Positions 61,851 through 64,000 of a DNA stretch of 64,000 bases are shown here, one piece after another. Origin of the DNA: Ohtaekwangia koreensis (GTDB lineage: Bacteria > Bacteroidota > Bacteroidia > Cytophagales > Cyclobacteriaceae); assembly GCF_900167975.1 (NCBI RefSeq), contig NZ_FUZU01000001.1:2333476-2397475 (forward strand), in the 5' to 3' direction. The translations under genes were made by a program, and so were the position numbers. The notes beneath the pieces were generated by a model. That model searched no databases and was not told the DNA's origin. It worked only from the letters and a program-made list of their open reading frames with translations. Position 1 is the stretch's first letter. Every line of letters starts with the position of its first letter.

Positions 61851-64000
61851 ATGCCTTTAAGGAAGATATTTCGCTATACGATCTGCGCGTTGCTATTAAG
61901 CATTATTCTTCCGGTGGGACAGGCTTTTAGTCAGTGCAGCATCACTACCCTCAATCCATCTTATTGTATCGATGCTCCTGCCGTCACACTTTCCGGAGGT
62001 ACTAATTATTATGGCCCCGGTGTAAGCGGATCGACTTTTACTCCTGCTTCCGCTGGCGCGGGAACTCACAAGATATATACTACAGATGGAACAACGGCTT
62101 CCTATACTGTAAATACTACGGGTACCTTTAGTCCGGTTACGCTTCCATCTCCAACAACGCTAACCATCGGTGTCAGTATATCGGTACCCATCACCATTGG
62201 GTTTAATTTTAGTTTCTATGGAAACACCTATTCGTCACTGCGTGTTTTTGATAATGGGTTCATCCGGTTTTCAGGAACGAACGCTACTCCGATACCACAA
62301 ACAATTCCAAATGCAGTAAACCCCAATGACCTGATCGCGATTGCGTGGAGTGATCTGAACGCATCGACAGGAGCAATCCGGTATCAAACCATGGGAACTG
62401 CACCGCTTCGTGTTTTGATCATTGAATATTCCAACGTACAGTTTACCAACAATACTGCGGACTATGTAACGTCTCAAATTCATTTATATGAGACAACAAA
62501 TATCATCGAGATCCATTCTACGCATATAGGCTCTGATGGCACTGCACAGACCATGGGTATTGAAAATAGCCCTGGTACCATTGCCGGGACTATACCTGGA
62601 CGGAACAATCAGATCTTTACCGCGGACAATGATTACGTTGGATTTATACCTTCCTGTACAGAGGTTAAATCAGTAACAGTTAATCCTGTTCCCAATAATG
62701 CATTGACGGTGTCACCCGCCACAACTACAATTTGTTCAGGAGCAACAGTTGATGTTACAGTTGCCAATTCGGAAGTGGGCGTAAATTATCAATTGAGGAA
62801 TAGCGCAGATAATTCAGTTCTGGGTAGTTCTGCTGCAGGTACAGGAGGAAATCTTTTACTTACGAGCAGTGCAATAAACTCTAATCTTTCAATCAAAGTA
62901 ACTGCGACAAATTCTACCACAAGTTGTGATACAGATCTTACCAATACAGTAAATGTTACGGTTAATACTTCGCCCGTGATAACTACTCCTCCTGCCAATG
63001 CAGTAGTGTGTCAGGGCGCGAGTGCTACATTTAATGTTGTGGCTACAGGAACCGGGCTAACATACCAGTGGAGAAAGAACACAACAAATATACCAGGTGC
63101 TACAGGCAACAGTTACACTATAGCGACAACCGCATCAACGGATGCCGGTAGCTATGATGTTATTGTGTCTGGTACATGCACACCACCCGTTACCAGTACA
63201 GCAGCGACCTTAACGATTAATGCTTTACCAGCGATCACGGCCCAACCGGTAGCGAGTCAGGCAATCTGCGAAGGTAGTGCTGCGTCTTTTAGCGTTACAG
63301 CTTCAGGTACCGGATTAACGTATCAATGGAAGAAAAACGGAGTAGATATAGTAGGAGCGACCTCAAACACATATACTATTGCAACAACGGCTACAGCCGA
63401 TGCAGGCACCTATACAGTTGTAGTAAGTGGTACATGTTCTCCTTCTGTTACAAGCACAGCGTCAGTACTTACCATTCAGGAGCGTCCAGAGATTATTACT
63501 GGACCGACTACACAAACAGTTTGTGCTGGACAGAGTGTAACGTTTAATGTTAATGTTGGTGTTACCACCGGTGTATCCTATCAGTGGAGAAAGAACGGAT
63601 CAAATATAGTTGGCGCTACTGGTAGCAGTTATACTATAGCTACAACTGCATCAACGGATGCTGGTAGCTATGACGTTGTTGTAAGTGGCACATGTACACC
63701 GCCTGTTACCAGTGCAGCAGCAACCTTAACGATTAATGCTTTACCAGCGATCACTGCTCAACCTGTAGCGAGTCAGGCAATCTGCGAAGGTAGTGCTGCG
63801 TCTTTTAGCGTTACGGCTTCAGGTACTGGATTAACGTATCAATGGAAGAAAAATGGAGTAGATATATCAGGAGCGACCTCCAACACATATACCATTCCAA
63901 CAACGGCTACTGCTGATGCAGGCACCTATACAGTTGTAGTAAGTGGTTCATGTTCACCTTCTGTTACAAGCACTGCTTCTATATTAACAATTAGAGAAAA
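61851..64000 (+). CDS. Secreted Ig-repeat surface protein, C-terminus beyond window
   Basis: The frame is open from ATG 61851 to the window edge, giving at least 716 residues. A signal peptide (about 1-27, ending GQAFS) leads to a beta-rich domain of about 100-270 with FSFYGNTYSSLRVFDNG, like nidogen-type or Bacteroidota adhesin domains. After a linker domain, at least four Ig-like repeats of about 86 residues start near residue 375, each with YQWRKN or YQWKKN and DAGSY/DAGTY signatures. Repeats 1-2 and 3-4 form a 516-bp higher-order duplication. A C-terminal type IX sorting domain is expected but lies outside. It follows the propeller lipoprotein by 73 bp. Confidence 0.85.
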   Translation, partial: MPLRKIFRYTICALLLSIILPVGQAFSQCSITTLNPSYCIDAPAVTLSGGTNYYGPGVSGSTFTPASAGAGTHKIYTTDGTTASYTVNTTGTFSPVTLPSPTTLTIGVSISVPITIGFNFSFYGNTYSSLRVFDNGFIRFSGTNATPIPQTIPNAVNPNDLIAIAWSDLNASTGAIRYQTMGTAPLRVLIIEYSNVQFTNNTADYVTSQIHLYETTNIIEIHSTHIGSDGTAQTMGIENSPGTIAGTIPGRNNQIFTADNDYVGFIPSCTEVKSVTVNPVPNNALTVSPATTTICSGATVDVTVANSEVGVNYQLRNSADNSVLGSSAAGTGGNLLLTSSAINSNLSIKVTATNSTTSCDTDLTNTVNVTVNTSPVITTPPANAVVCQGASATFNVVATGTGLTYQWRKNTTNIPGATGNSYTIATTASTDAGSYDVIVSGTCTPPVTSTAATLTINALPAITAQPVASQAICEGSAASFSVTASGTGLTYQWKKNGVDIVGATSNTYTIATTATADAGTYTVVVSGTCSPSVTSTASVLTIQERPEIITGPTTQTVCAGQSVTFNVNVGVTTGVSYQWRKNGSNIVGATGSSYTIATTASTDAGSYDVVVSGTCTPPVTSAAATLTINALPAITAQPVASQAICEGSAASFSVTASGTGLTYQWKKNGVDISGATSNTYTIPTTATADAGTYTVVVSGSCSPSVTSTASILTIRE
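62976..64000 (+). repeat. Tandem Ig-like repeats with a 516-bp higher-order unit
   Basis: Ig-like units of about 258 bp alternate as A-B-A'-B'. The sequence at 63222 onward recurs at 63738 onward, exactly 516 bp (172 codons) later. B and B' differ at roughly a dozen positions over about 250 bp by eye, whereas A and A' differ more, often at third codon positions. The array keeps the reading frame throughout and continues past the window edge. Confidence 0.85.

Noticed and set aside
62976..64000. CRISPR-like or intergenic tandem repeat
   Set aside because: The repeats are in frame, about 258 bp long and encode Ig-like domains; there are no short identical repeats with unique spacers.

Overview
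The window is chromosomal DNA from a member of the Bacteroidota, most likely a Cytophagales-type environmental bacterium. The evidence is the family content: TlpA/DUF4369-type lipoproteins, BlaR1-like M56 proteins fused to TonB_C, DUF5686, DUF4159, SprB repeats, a histone-H1-like small protein, the TIGR03805/TIGR03806-type beta-helix and diheme cytochrome pair, and long Ig-like surface proteins. Exact TATTTTTG octamers, matching the Bacteroidota -7 promoter element TAnnTTTG, sit 15-21 nt before several start codons. No rRNA, tRNA, insertion sequence, phage or CRISPR was seen. Most of the window is ordinary core genome.

Layout. 1-1443: two overlapping M23 peptidase genes on the minus strand, the first cut by the window edge, divergent from alaS. 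1653-7832: alaS, gatB, a thioredoxin-fold lipoprotein and a DUF3298 lipoprotein. 7852-10197: a BlaI/BlaR1-like sensor-repressor pair with two near-identical palindromes upstream. 10219-12383: a DUF4159 protein and a heme-motif FG-GAP lipoprotein. 12498-20789: a lipoprotein, a large ABCG-like transporter, a His-rich lipoprotein, the serine dehydratase beta subunit and a TolC/HlyD pair without a local inner-membrane pump. 20879-25228: ppa followed by four glycosyltransferases. 25284-29626: a minus-strand run of CPBP protein, Maf, DUF1015 and biotin carboxylase. 29882-38483: an alpha-oxoamine-synthase-family enzyme, a 59-residue histone-H1-like protein, Bcp with a lysine-rich tail, M23, FAH and M48 enzymes, DUF1684, a DnaQ-like exonuclease and an Mpl-type ligase. 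38724-52626: dnaB, an SprB-repeat lipoprotein, TPR proteins, etfBA, a bifunctional nuclease, the beta-helix/diheme cytochrome pair, TrmH, a SanA-like protein and DUF5686.

52743-55984 is the classical thrS-infC-rpmI-rplT translation cluster. infC has no ATG, GTG or TTG ahead of its conserved N-domain, so it must use a rare start; ATC at 54758 is proposed, which fits the known autoregulation of IF3.

56163-64000 is the most unusual region. A membrane-anchored STAND NTPase with WD40 repeats is followed at 13 bp by a TPR-like outer-membrane barrel, then with a 20-bp overlap by a beta-propeller-like lipoprotein, and 73 bp later by a secreted Ig-repeat protein that runs off the right edge. The four genes look co-transcribed and would span cytoplasm, inner membrane, outer membrane and surface. 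This is the best candidate here for an undescribed system; its function is not known.
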